Positions 7,348 to 15,662 of a stretch of 64,000 bases of DNA are shown piece by piece. The notes under the pieces were generated by a model, which was not told the DNA's origin, made no database searches, and worked only from the letters and a program-made list of their open reading frames with translations. Made by a program: the position numbers and the translations under genes. The DNA comes from Mucilaginibacter sp. UR6-11 (lineage in GTDB: Bacteria; Bacteroidota; Bacteroidia; Sphingobacteriales; Sphingobacteriaceae): assembly GCF_020880695.1 (NCBI RefSeq), contig NZ_JAJIWO010000001.1:992001-1056000 (forward strand), given 5' to 3'. Position 1 is the first letter of the stretch. Every line of letters starts with the position of its first letter.

Positions 7348-9363
7348 TTATCTTTCCGCCGGTTCTATCCAGTTACCGTCTTCGCAGATAATGCCTATCA
7401 GCTCATCAAGCGCATTTGCAGCGTTAATATTCTTTTTAACCGCTTCTTTTCCGCGATATAAGGTGATCTTATCGGTACCGGAGCCTACATATCCATAATC
7501 GGCATCAGCCATTTCGCCGGGGCCATTTACAATGCAGCCCATTATCCCAATTTTCAATCCTTTTAAATGGCTGGTACGGCTGCGGATCATTTGCGTGGTA
7601 ACCATCAGATCAAACAATGTACGGCCACAGCTTGGGCAGGAGATATATTCGGTTTTTGAGATACGTGAACGGGTGGCCTGTAATATGCCGAATGCTGTAG
7701 AGGTAATGGTTTTAGTATCCACCTGCGGCGCATCGATCCAGATGCCGTCGCCAAAACCGTCAATTAATAAAGCACCGAGGTCGGTAGCTGCGTTAAGTTG
7801 CAGGTTCTGGATTGTGAGTTGTGGATCCTGATTTTCAAAAATATAAGACCTTTTTATTATCACCGGAATCTCGAGCCCCAACTCTTCCAATTTGAAGAAA
7901 AATGAACGCTGGTCGGCCATACCGTGCAGTGCATCGGTTTCTAAAACAAAAACTAAGGAATTGCTGAACGGCAATAAGCCAAATTCATCCGAATCGATAT
8001 CGACGAGCTTCAGGCTTACCAGGTTTAAGGATGATGAACGGTCTACATCGCCAACATATTCTTTTAAAGTAAATAACGGATGGCAAAGTGTTTTATCTGC
8101 CAGCTTTTGCCAGGTTTGGTAATTATATAGCTGTTTTAAGTTGGATGGCAGGTTAAACGACGGCAGTTCATCGCCGAAAAACACAAAATCAACCGATTGT
8201 TCGGCCATGTTATATTTATCCAGCAACGGCGAGTAGATATAACCGGCATCGCCCAGCACTGAAGCATCTTTGAGATTGACTCCGGACAGGTCAACCACTA
8301 CACGTGGCACCATATGCCCGCCAATAAAAGCGTTGGCTTCGCAGGTTTCGCGTTTTTTGTATTCGTAGGGATTATGCGTTGAGTTCTGAGTCCTGAGTTC
8401 TGAGTCTTGAGTCAAATCAATCTTTTCAGACTTAAGACTTTCGACCTGAGACTTACGACTTGTATAACGCTCAACCAATGCTATCGCCACCGGTGCCTCA
8501 GCTTCGGGTTCTTCTGTCAGGGATACACGGACGGTATCGCCCAAGCCATCTTCCAGTAAAGTGCCAATACCTACGGCCGACTTAATGCGGCCGTCTTCGC
8601 CATCGCCGGCTTCAGTAACGCCCAAATGAAGGGGGTAATTCATTCCCTCGGTCACCATGGTTTCAACCAGCAGGCGGTAGGCTTGCACCATTACCTGCGG
8701 ATTACTTGATTTCATGGAGATGCACAAGTTGTAAAAGTTCAAAGTCTCGCACATCCTTATAAACTCCATGGCCGACTCGACCATGCCCTGTGGCGTATCG
8801 CCGTAACGGCTCATGATCCTGTCGCTTAGCGATCCATGATTGGTACCAATACGCATGGCAGTGCCGTACTCTTTACAAATTTTTACTAATGGCGTAAACT
8901 TTTGATAGATCCGGTCAAGCTCGCCCTGGTATTGCAGGTCGGTGTAATCTATCTGGTCAAATTTCTTTTTATCGGCATAATTGCCGGGATTTACCCGCAC
9001 CTTTTCAACAATGCGTGCCGCAACTTCGGCAGCGTTTGGGGTAAAATGGATATCGGCAACTAAAGGCGTGTTATAACCTCGTTGGCGCAGCTGTTTTTTT
9101 ATTTCGGCCAGATTTTGTGCTTCCTTAATACTGGGCGCGGTAATACGCACATACTCACAGCCCGCATTGATCATCCGGATAGATTGCTCAACCGTACCAA
9201 TGGTATCCATCGTATCGGTAGTGGTCATGCTTTGGATACGGATGGGGTTGGTGCCGCCCATGGGTACATCGCCTATATAAACCTCGCGCGTTATAAAACG
9301 AGAGTACCCGGTTAACGAGTTACAGTAACGGCCGGGCAGTGATTTTATAGCAGGAGCATTCAT
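7348..9363 (-). CDS. ispG: 4-hydroxy-3-methylbut-2-enyl diphosphate synthase, long form
   Basis: This is the penultimate enzyme of the MEP isoprenoid pathway, converting MEcPP to HMBPP with a 4Fe-4S cluster. The 671-residue length and the central domain between the TIM barrel and the cluster domain match the long Bacteroidota/plant form. The N-terminal barrel begins with REVYIGDVPMGG and carries ADIHFTPNAA. The cluster ligands are in SCPSCGRTLFDL (about residue 574) and GCIVNGPGEMADADYG (about residue 611). At about residues 300-328, just after the barrel, the protein holds a polar stretch encoded by an AGTC-rich block at 8379-8462. It looks like a captured intergenic repeat kept in frame, and all catalytic motifs remain intact. 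Confidence 0.95.
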   Translation of the reverse strand: MNAPAIKSLPGRYCNSLTGYSRFITREVYIGDVPMGGTNPIRIQSMTTTDTMDTIGTVEQSIRMINAGCEYVRITAPSIKEAQNLAEIKKQLRQRGYNTPLVADIHFTPNAAEVAARIVEKVRVNPGNYADKKKFDQIDYTDLQYQGELDRIYQKFTPLVKICKEYGTAMRIGTNHGSLSDRIMSRYGDTPQGMVESAMEFIRMCETLNFYNLCISMKSSNPQVMVQAYRLLVETMVTEGMNYPLHLGVTEAGDGEDGRIKSAVGIGTLLEDGLGDTVRVSLTEEPEAEAPVAIALVERYTSRKSQVESLKSEKIDLTQDSELRTQNSTHNPYEYKKRETCEANAFIGGHMVPRVVVDLSGVNLKDASVLGDAGYIYSPLLDKYNMAEQSVDFVFFGDELPSFNLPSNLKQLYNYQTWQKLADKTLCHPLFTLKEYVGDVDRSSSLNLVSLKLVDIDSDEFGLLPFSNSLVFVLETDALHGMADQRSFFFKLEELGLEIPVIIKRSYIFENQDPQLTIQNLQLNAATDLGALLIDGFGDGIWIDAPQVDTKTITSTAFGILQATRSRISKTEYISCPSCGRTLFDLMVTTQMIRSRTSHLKGLKIGIMGCIVNGPGEMADADYGYVGSGTDKITLYRGKEAVKKNINAANALDELIGIICEDGNWIEPAER
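8379..8462. repeat. AGTC-type repeat block inserted in frame in ispG
   Basis: The block reads, on the minus strand, as a run of related words: AAGTCGTAAGTCTCAGGTCG, AAAGTCTTAAGTCTG, GACTCAAGACTCAGAACTC, GGACTCAGAACTC. It is unlike the codon pattern on either side. Its length of 84 bases is a multiple of three and it contains no stop in the ispG frame. It shares GACTCAAGACT with the intergenic stretch at 4481-4491. It falls at the junction between the TIM barrel and the inserted domain, where extra residues should be tolerated. Confidence 0.75.
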
Positions 9364-9445
9364 GCAGTTGGTGTGCTTTTATTGCCACAAAAATAAGTAA
9401 TATTTAAAGATCGCGGGTTATATTAGCGTCACCAAATCTGTTATT

Positions 9446-9586
9446 ATGAAAAATTACTTGTACACGATATTTATCGCACGTACGTTGCTGGCCTGTAAAA
9501 GCAATACTAAAATCAACAGCTCAGGACAAGGCAACTACCACCAGCTCATCTTTCAATCCCAAACAAAATTTAATAGCGTAGTTTAA
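9446..9586 (+). pseudogene. N-terminal fragment of a frameshifted lipoprotein
   Basis: The ATG at 9446 opens a 46-codon frame with a lipoprotein signal (MKNYLYTIFIARTLLACKS: lipobox LLAC, Cys at residue 17) and then stops at 9584-9586. The next frame (+1) is open from 9582 and runs to 10286. A one-base change near 9580-9584 would join the two into a single lipoprotein of about 280 residues. This could be a true frameshift mutation or an assembly error. The Arg at position 12 inside the hydrophobic signal is also odd and fits a decaying gene. Confidence 0.55.
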
Positions 9587-9728
9587 CCCGGTTGTACAAG
9601 GCGCTTGGATTAAGAGCGATTATATAGATAAGGTTATTCAAACAAAATCGCAGGCAGCAAGCCGGAACCTCGCCGTAGGGATCACCACTTTTTATGCCGA
9701 CACCGCTAAAATAACCGGTGATAGCCTG

Positions 9729-10286
9729 GTGGTGAATGCCGGCTTCGGTAACCACGAAGGTGGCAGCGACGTGATAAGGTTCAGACCGAGTAAATCGCCA
9801 TTATCCATTCTTTTTTATGACGGGGAATTGACCTATACCATTGTCAATGGCGACACCACTCTGATATTAACCGAACATCATATTAAAACCAATAAACTCA
9901 TCACCACCAAATACAAAAAAGCCGTTAACAAGCAGCCGGACGACCGGTTAGATTTTGGCATGAACTATTTGGTGAACAAAGGAATTATTGGCGGTAAATA
10001 TTTATGTATTGATAGCACCGGGCATCAATCAAACGTGATGTTTACCAATGATGGCCGGGTTACGGCGTTGGCCAATTTTAAAACTTACTTCATATCTACA
10101 GATATAGGCGGCGAACCGATGAATAATTTGGATGGTATTATTTTTGAGCGGATTGATAAAACAAGGCAGTTTTTCACCTTTAACATCAATGCCGACACTT
10201 TAAAGTTATATGACACCTATGCTAATACCGACTCGACCGAATATATAGTCGGGCGGCTTAAATACAGGCTGGTCAAAAAGAAATAA
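9729..10286 (+). CDS. Unknown protein, downstream part of a frameshifted lipoprotein
   Basis: A GTG at 9729 gives 185 residues, but the frame is open and protein-like back to 9582 (FNPVVQGAWIKSDYIDKV). The GTG is therefore probably not the real start, and this is the body of the lipoprotein whose signal lies at 9446-9586. The sequence is strand-rich with Asp/Asn-containing turns (GDTTLILTEHHI, KYLCIDSTGHQ, LKYRLVKKK end), suggesting a small beta-barrel or lipocalin-like secreted protein. I do not recognise a family. Without the upstream signal the product would stay in the cytoplasm and is probably non-functional unless the frameshift is a sequencing error. Confidence 0.5.
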   Translation: MVNAGFGNHEGGSDVIRFRPSKSPLSILFYDGELTYTIVNGDTTLILTEHHIKTNKLITTKYKKAVNKQPDDRLDFGMNYLVNKGIIGGKYLCIDSTGHQSNVMFTNDGRVTALANFKTYFISTDIGGEPMNNLDGIIFERIDKTRQFFTFNINADTLKLYDTYANTDSTEYIVGRLKYRLVKKK

Positions 10287-10355
10287 GGCATTTGCATGTT
10301 TTGCAATTATTTTAAGCGGGAATTAATTACCTTTCGACCGTATTTTATACCCAAC

Positions 10356-10979
10356 ATGAACAAAGAATATTACCTGATAGAAGGCGAAGAGAAAAAGGGC
10401 CCGTACACTTATGAGGAGCTGGTGGATATGCATATTGATATCTATACCGAGATCACCACTTCAATAAGCGATACACCGAAATATGCATCAGAATTACCTG
10501 AATTTAATGATTACTTTATTGCACAGGGCGTTTATTTCCCTACTGAGGATAATTTAGCGCCGTACGTTAAAAGGCTTGGCGCCTTTTTAATTGATTATTT
10601 TGCGTTATATATTATTGTATCAAATATTGCCACACGAACGGGCTGGATTGTACTCCCTACTGATTACACCTTAGGGAAACCGGTGCCCCCAAGCATGTTG
10701 CTGCTTTCAGCAACTATAATGATTACATTTTTACTATACAAAACTATCTTTGAAGCCACTAATTTAAAAGCTACTTTAGGCAAAAAGATCTTTAAACTAA
10801 TTGTGGTTGATATTAACGGCCAGCGTTTATCAATAGGCCGCGCATTACTGCGCAACCTGGGGGTGATATTATCTATTACTATCTGGTTACCTTTTTTAAG
10901 CGTGTTTTTTAGCGAACACCGCCAGGCCTGGTATGATAGCCTGGCTAAAACTTATGTGATAACCACTGTTATAAATTAA
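10356..10979 (+). CDS. GYF-like/RDD family membrane protein
   Basis: The protein has 207 residues from the ATG at 10356; an upstream in-frame ATG at 10296 adds a non-homologous-looking 20-residue leader and is less likely. Residues 1-50 resemble a GYF_2 domain (YYLIEGEEKKGPYTYEEL), a small module seen at the N-terminus of many RDD proteins. The rest is an RDD domain with three transmembrane helices: APYVKRLGAFLIDYF carries the Arg and Asp signature, followed by KATLGKKIFKLIVVD. RDD proteins are inner-membrane proteins, some implicated in ion exchange; no specific role can be assigned. It converges with the LiaF-like gene over a shared hairpin. Confidence 0.85.
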   Translation: MNKEYYLIEGEEKKGPYTYEELVDMHIDIYTEITTSISDTPKYASELPEFNDYFIAQGVYFPTEDNLAPYVKRLGAFLIDYFALYIIVSNIATRTGWIVLPTDYTLGKPVPPSMLLLSATIMITFLLYKTIFEATNLKATLGKKIFKLIVVDINGQRLSIGRALLRNLGVILSITIWLPFLSVFFSEHRQAWYDSLAKTYVITTVIN

Positions 10980-11010
10980 GGTTAAGAGACTTAATATCTC
11001 CTAACCTTAA
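10976..11010. terminator. Bidirectional terminator-like hairpin
   Basis: The arms TTAAGGTTA (10976-10984) and TAACCTTAA (11002-11010) pair, and GAGA/TCTC pair inside after one mismatch, leaving a seven-base loop. The hairpin spans both stop codons of the convergent RDD and LiaF-like genes. It lacks strong T-tracts, so the terminator call is moderate. Confidence 0.45.
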
Positions 11011-11953
11011 AGTCGGCCATGCCGCCGCTCATTTTTATATATATTTTATTTTTTGCCGTGGCAAAACCGGGTGTTTCATATTTATGATCACTTGTTTCCG
11101 TAAAGCCTTCATAGTGGGTTGACGCCAATCCGGTATCGCTTGTTATACGGCAGGCAGCAGTTAAGGGGATATTGATGGTAGCTTCGGCCATGCCGGTGCT
11201 TACTTCAATATTAGTAACCGCAAGCGGCTGGCCCAGTTTAACATCAAATGATGCAGCGCCACCCTTTAACTTTAATGATCTGATCTTGAATTTTGTCAAG
11301 TCGAAATTCAACTTGGCTGCACCTGTTTCTACATTAATTTCCCACTCGGGATTTGGGTTTAATTTAAAAGTAGCCGAGTTTGTTTTTTCTGATTTATTCC
11401 AGCCTATATGTACATGATGCTGGCTTTTCATTTTAAAATCCAATACATAAACAGAGTCTTCTTTGGTCTTTTTAAATTCATAACGGCCATGAAATTCATT
11501 GGTATGGGCATTAAATAATTCGGCTGTAGTATCACCAAGATCGTAAATTGTGCCGCCGCCACTTATGTTCAAACGGGCAACTTTGATGTCGGGGGTAAAA
11601 GGTTCGGTAAAGACGCTGTTACCACTAACTTTCACTATGTTTTTACCGGTATCATTGTCATCATCATCAAAAGTATAGTTATAGTCATTATTCCAGATGT
11701 TGTGGTGCCTGGCAAAGCTGCCAAACAGGATCAGACAAAATCCGCCGCCAATTACCAGTAGTTTTATAGCTACGGCCAGCGGCGATTGCCTGTTATGACC
11801 AAATATCAGATTAATGCCTGCAATTACAATTAATATAGGCAATAAGTATATCAGGTTCATTATATGGAACATCGCATATCCATAGTTGTGCAGTAAAATA
11901 ATTGCGCCTATCATTATCAGGACTACGCCTGGTACAATTTTATCGTTTCTCAT
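10991..11953 (-). CDS. LiaF-like membrane protein (cell-wall stress response family)
   Basis: This 320-residue protein begins with closely spaced hydrophobic helices over residues 5-90 (VLIMIGAIILLHNYG, LIYLLPILIVIAG) of the LiaI/LiaF transmembrane type. An Asp/Asn-rich linker near residues 92-105 follows. The C-terminal half is beta-rich (VARLNISGGGTIYDLG, LKGGAASFDVKLG, IKMSGGMADFKVRRY), with the toastrack-like pattern of repeated short strands. It lies 18 bases downstream of the PspC gene on the same strand, a pairing typical of envelope-stress modules. It is an inner-membrane protein with the beta domain probably outside or membrane-adjacent. No LiaS/LiaR-type two-component genes are nearby. 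Confidence 0.8.
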   Translation of the reverse strand: MRNDKIVPGVVLIMIGAIILLHNYGYAMFHIMNLIYLLPILIVIAGINLIFGHNRQSPLAVAIKLLVIGGGFCLILFGSFARHHNIWNNDYNYTFDDDDNDTGKNIVKVSGNSVFTEPFTPDIKVARLNISGGGTIYDLGDTTAELFNAHTNEFHGRYEFKKTKEDSVYVLDFKMKSQHHVHIGWNKSEKTNSATFKLNPNPEWEINVETGAAKLNFDLTKFKIRSLKLKGGAASFDVKLGQPLAVTNIEVSTGMAEATINIPLTAACRITSDTGLASTHYEGFTETSDHKYETPGFATAKNKIYIKMSGGMADFKVRRY

Positions 11954-11971
11954 GATCTTATCTTTAAAAAA

Positions 11972-12601
11972 TTAAACCGCCGGAGGGGTGTCCTCTGTTT
12001 TATCATCTGTTTTTGCTTCGGTTACCGGCTCACCAGCGGTGTTCCAGTTTTCTTTTTCCCAGGGTTTCTGTTTCCGTGGCGAAAACACCAGTAATAAACC
12101 GCCAATAATAAATATCACCGGCCACAGGCGGTCAAAATCCCAATCTGGCAGCAAGTTAAAATTGTCCATCAAAAAGAAAGCGCCAAATGCTACCAGGGCC
12201 GCTCCAACTATTATACCCGCGCTTGACCTTTTTTTAGGCGGCATTACCACCGGTTCGCCTTGCGGCGGCGTAAAGCTGCCAAATTGGTTGGGTACACTAT
12301 AATCTACCGGCCTATTGGGTTGCGGCGGTACGGTATAATCAACCGGGCCATTGGGTTGTGGCGGCACGGTATAATCAACCGGACCGGGGTTGTTAAAATT
12401 GGCCCCGCTAAAGCCATAGGCTTTTTTCGGCATTATTATCCATAAAACAATATAAGGTATCAGCCCGCAGCCATGTAATACCAATGTTAATACAAATAAC
12501 ACCCTGATAAGGGTTACATCAATACTCAGATAGTCTGCAAGGCCCGCGCATACGCCTGCTATCATTTTATTATGTTCGTCGCGCTGAAGTTTCTTTTCCA
12601 T
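11972..12601 (-). CDS. PspC domain protein with proline-rich repeats
   Basis: Residues 1-60 form a PspC domain: KKLQRDEHNKMIAGVCAGLA, DVTLIRVLFVLTL and a hydrophobic helix ending WIIMPKKA. Residues 73-105 hold a three-copy PVDYTVPPQPN repeat. Two more hydrophobic segments follow (GIIVGAALVAFGAFFLMDN; DRLWPVIFIIGGLLLVF), the second pair resembling the LiaF transmembrane motif. The tail is charged. PspC proteins sense or stabilise the stressed inner membrane. It is the first gene of a two-gene operon with the LiaF-like gene. The TTGTTTAATTTT-type upstream region shows no clear operator. Confidence 0.88.
   Translation of the reverse strand: MEKKLQRDEHNKMIAGVCAGLADYLSIDVTLIRVLFVLTLVLHGCGLIPYIVLWIIMPKKAYGFSGANFNNPGPVDYTVPPQPNGPVDYTVPPQPNRPVDYSVPNQFGSFTPPQGEPVVMPPKKRSSAGIIVGAALVAFGAFFLMDNFNLLPDWDFDRLWPVIFIIGGLLLVFSPRKQKPWEKENWNTAGEPVTEAKTDDKTEDTPPAV
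12287..12385 (-). repeat. 36-base tandem repeat coding for PVDYTVPPQPN units
   Basis: Inside the pspC-like gene a 36-base unit occurs about 2.8 times and encodes (G/R)PVDYTVPPQPN. The first two copies are almost identical in protein and close in DNA; the third drifts (PVDYSVPNQF). It makes a flexible Pro-rich linker between the PspC domain and the C-terminal membrane part. Copy number may vary between strains. Confidence 0.8.
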
Positions 12602-12624
12602 TTCGTTTAAGTTTAAAAGTCGGT

Positions 12625-13329
12625 TTATAACTGCCCGCCGGCGGGCTTGATTACTATTTGGTCGACGTTAGCACCTTTGCTCATCTTATAAATATTAACA
12701 ACGGCCGATGCTACGTCTTCGGGTAAAACCATTGTGTCTTTATCAATCTCCTGCCCCTTCCATGAGTCGGTTAATGTTGAGCCCGGGATAACCGCAGTTA
12801 CCTTAATTCCATGCTGTTGCATTTCAAGCCTCATTACGTTATTGAGACTTAACAGGGCAGCCTTTGTTACACTATAAATACCTGCATCAACTACCGGGTT
12901 AAGCGCCGCTACCGAGCAGATATTGAAAATATGCCCTTCGCCTGCGGCTACCATGCTTTTACCAAAAAAGCGGTACAATTCGTAAGCCGGCATAAGGTTG
13001 GTATTAACCATCCTGTCAAATAAGCCCGGCTCATCATCCAATATTTTAGCGTACTGGTACATGCCCAAATTATTAACGATGATGTTGATTGTGCCCAGCT
13101 GCAGCTGCGTATTTTTGGCGAATTGCAACAACTCTGTTTTATTACTGCCATCGGCCACCGCGGTAAAAACTTTGATAGCCGGGTTGATCTGTAATAGCTC
13201 AGCTTTAAAAGCATTAAGATCATTTGCATTGCGTGAGTTAATGGCCAGGTTGATACCTTCGTGGGCAAAAGCTATTGCTATTGCACGTCCCATTCCTTTA
13301 GTTGCGCCGGTTATTAAAGCATTTTTCAT
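12625..13329 (-). CDS. Short-chain dehydrogenase/reductase (SDR)
   Basis: This 234-residue classical SDR has the cofactor loop GATKGMGRA at residues 8-16, NNLG in strand 4, the catalytic Ser in NICSVAAL, and YSVTK with the catalytic Tyr and Lys. The NSRN segment after strand 2 suggests NADP(H) preference. It lies 23 bases downstream of the pspC start region on the same strand but is transcribed toward it, so it may read into the pspC/liaF pair. The substrate is unknown; relatives reduce 3-oxoacyl chains or sugars and steroids. Confidence 0.88.
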   Translation of the reverse strand: MKNALITGATKGMGRAIAIAFAHEGINLAINSRNANDLNAFKAELLQINPAIKVFTAVADGSNKTELLQFAKNTQLQLGTINIIVNNLGMYQYAKILDDEPGLFDRMVNTNLMPAYELYRFFGKSMVAAGEGHIFNICSVAALNPVVDAGIYSVTKAALLSLNNVMRLEMQQHGIKVTAVIPGSTLTDSWKGQEIDKDTMVLPEDVASAVVNIYKMSKGANVDQIVIKPAGGQL

Positions 13330-13464
13330 AGTATAAAAGTAGATATATTTAAAAGATACCGCTTATAGAAATCGGGGAACGGGGCAGAATAGTCGGTGAA
13401 ATGGTTTTTACCTTCGGGCGGGGGTATTTTTGATAAAGTAAAAAATTGATACTATCTTCAAAAC

Positions 13465-14826
13465 ATGTTTAAAACCTTATCTACCTTTTTGCTGTCATTG
13501 ATGATTTGGCAGACAGCCAGCGCACAGAATAACAACATTAGTGACACGCTGATTTGCTATCTTAACAAAAATAATGTAATAGTCAATAATAAAGATAGTG
13601 CCACCTATGTGCTATTTGTCTATCCGCACGATTTAACCGTAAACAGAAAACTATATCCCTTTCGTCAATATTATTTAAACGGCAAGGCCAAATCCATTGG
13701 CTTTACCAGTGCACACTCTCCAATATTAACTTTAGAAGGTCCACTTATTAATTTTTTTCCGAATGGGCACCGGCAAAGCACCATGACTTTTAAGGAAGGC
13801 AAAATGTTTGGTACCGTTATACAAAATTATGCCAGCGGAAAATTATATGCGGTTCAGGAATATGATCCTTCTAACAACAACGTAAAGTTTGTTGAGTGCC
13901 GGGACACTTCAGGAAATGTTTTAGCAGAAAAAGGAAACGGCAAATGGGTTCAATTAGATGAAAATTACACCAAACTATTAAGGTATACCTCAGTTAAAAA
14001 TGGGATATTAGGTATAATATGGCACCCTATTATTGATACAACCAGATACGCATATTATGACAGTACTGGGCCTGTAATAACCCAACCTTACACAATTCCT
14101 TCATATATATATAATAGTGGTACTCAACCCTATGATTTTGATACTTTTTTAGACAACAATTTATTTTATCCTGACGAGGATGTTAAAAAGAAGATATCCG
14201 GTGATGTTGCCGTAACGGTTATTGTTGAAAAAGACGGGACGCTAACCCGGCTAAGAGTTACAAAAACGCCATCTGCCACCTTAGGTGAAGAAGCATTACG
14301 GTTACTCGGTTTGTCATCTCCATGGACACCTGGTATAGCTGTGGCCGGCGGCCCACCTGCAAGGGTACAAATTGACATTTTGGTATGTTTTAGATTATCA
14401 AATAGTGACGATAAGTTAGCTAAGGGAATATACCCTCACGCATATCTCAGCTATCTGACAACAGGTAAAGAAGTGAAACTATCTGCGGACAGTATTTATA
14501 AATTTAATAAAAGTCCTGAATTTCCAGGTGGACAGGACGCTTTCATGAAGTTTCTATTTTCTAATATTAAATACCCAAGAAATGACAGAGAAAACGGCAT
14601 ATCTGGAAAAGTCATTGTTGAATTTATAATTGAGCCGGACGGTAGCTTAACTAATATACATGTAATACAAGGCCCCAGTCAGACAATGAAGGATGAGGTA
14701 ATAAGGTTCATAAAATTATCGCCTAAATGGAAACCTGCATTACTAAATGATAAACCTGTACGAGCGAATTATAAACTGCCCGTCTCTTTTAGTTTAAATC
14801 AGCAGGTCATCAATTTTTCCAATTAA
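13465..14826 (+). CDS. Secreted protein with two TonB C-terminal-like domains
   Basis: This 453-residue protein begins with a Sec signal (LLSLMIWQTASAQ). Residues 40-150 resemble the repeated Tyr/Gly strands of MORN/YwqK-like antitoxin proteins (YYLNGKAKSIGF, FFPNGHRQSTMTF, YASGKLYAVQEYD). Two TonB C-terminal-like domains follow: about 225-315 (VAVTVIVEKDGTLTRLRV) and about 365-450 (KVIVEFIIEPDGSLTNIHV). There is no N-terminal transmembrane anchor of the TonB type, so it is probably a soluble or envelope-associated periplasmic protein and does not transmit energy. Such multi-domain TonB-like proteins are common in Bacteroidota and of unknown role. No partner ExbB/ExbD genes are near. Confidence 0.8.
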   Translation: MFKTLSTFLLSLMIWQTASAQNNNISDTLICYLNKNNVIVNNKDSATYVLFVYPHDLTVNRKLYPFRQYYLNGKAKSIGFTSAHSPILTLEGPLINFFPNGHRQSTMTFKEGKMFGTVIQNYASGKLYAVQEYDPSNNNVKFVECRDTSGNVLAEKGNGKWVQLDENYTKLLRYTSVKNGILGIIWHPIIDTTRYAYYDSTGPVITQPYTIPSYIYNSGTQPYDFDTFLDNNLFYPDEDVKKKISGDVAVTVIVEKDGTLTRLRVTKTPSATLGEEALRLLGLSSPWTPGIAVAGGPPARVQIDILVCFRLSNSDDKLAKGIYPHAYLSYLTTGKEVKLSADSIYKFNKSPEFPGGQDAFMKFLFSNIKYPRNDRENGISGKVIVEFIIEPDGSLTNIHVIQGPSQTMKDEVIRFIKLSPKWKPALLNDKPVRANYKLPVSFSLNQQVINFSN

Positions 14827-14930
14827 CGTACCCGATTAAACAATTCATCTATTTTTCCGTTAAATTACTAAATTACGCAGCATCAGGTTCAAAAAGTAAA
14901 TGTATTTTTAACCCGATTTTATATGAAAGC

Positions 14931-15662
14931 ATGTTTTATAGTTTAGGCAAGTATTTACTTTTATTACGTTTAAGTTTCAGGAAGCCTGAAAAATTTAGTG
15001 TTTACTGGTCAGAGGTAATGCGGGAGATGGTTTCCATCGGCATTGGCTCGTTAGGTATTATTGCCACTATATCATTATTTATTGGCGCCGCCACTACTAT
15101 ACAGGTAGCTTTTCAATTAAGCAGCCCTTTGGCACCAATGAGCATCGCGGGTAAAATAGCCCGCGACTCGACCATACTTGAGTTTAGCCCAACCATATCT
15201 GCCCTTGTATTAGCCGGCCGTGTAGGTTCAAGTATCGCTTCACAAATTGGCACCATGCGGGTGACGGAGCAAATTGACGCTTTAGAGATCATGGGTGTAA
15301 ATGCCCCCGGTTATTTAATATCGCCCAAAATTATTGCCAGCATGACCATGATACCTTTATTAGTTATTGTTTCAATAACCCTTGGCATTACCGGCGGCTA
15401 TATTGCCTGCGTATTTTCTGGTGATATCACCCCCGGCGATTATATTGCCGGCGTACGTGACGGCTTTGACGGATTAACTATACAGGTAGCCTTAGTTAAG
15501 GCGATAGTTTTTGGCTTTTTAATCTCTTCTATTTGTGCCTATCAGGGCTTTTATACCTCGGGCGGTGCGTTAGAGGTTGGGCAATCATCAACCAAAGGCG
15601 TGGTTTATAGCTGCGTTATGATTTTATTTGCCGACCTGGTTATAACCCGTGTCATGCTATGA
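14931..15662 (+). CDS. mlaE: MlaE-family lipid ABC transporter permease
   Basis: The 243-residue integral membrane permease has five to six helices and the MlaE signature (GRVGSSIASQIGTMRVTEQIDALEIMG, shown here only in part: GSSIASQIGTMRVTEQIDAL). The family moves phospholipids between inner and outer membrane with MlaF and an MCE protein. It overlaps the ATPase gene by four bases (ATGA), a sign of translational coupling. No mlaD-type MCE gene follows in this window, so it must be elsewhere if the complex is complete. Confidence 0.9.
   Translation: MFYSLGKYLLLLRLSFRKPEKFSVYWSEVMREMVSIGIGSLGIIATISLFIGAATTIQVAFQLSSPLAPMSIAGKIARDSTILEFSPTISALVLAGRVGSSIASQIGTMRVTEQIDALEIMGVNAPGYLISPKIIASMTMIPLLVIVSITLGITGGYIACVFSGDITPGDYIAGVRDGFDGLTIQVALVKAIVFGFLISSICAYQGFYTSGGALEVGQSSTKGVVYSCVMILFADLVITRVML

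Noticed and set aside
13425-13432. TATTTTTG box before the TonB-domain protein gene
   Set aside because: No TTG or TTTG lies at proper spacing upstream.
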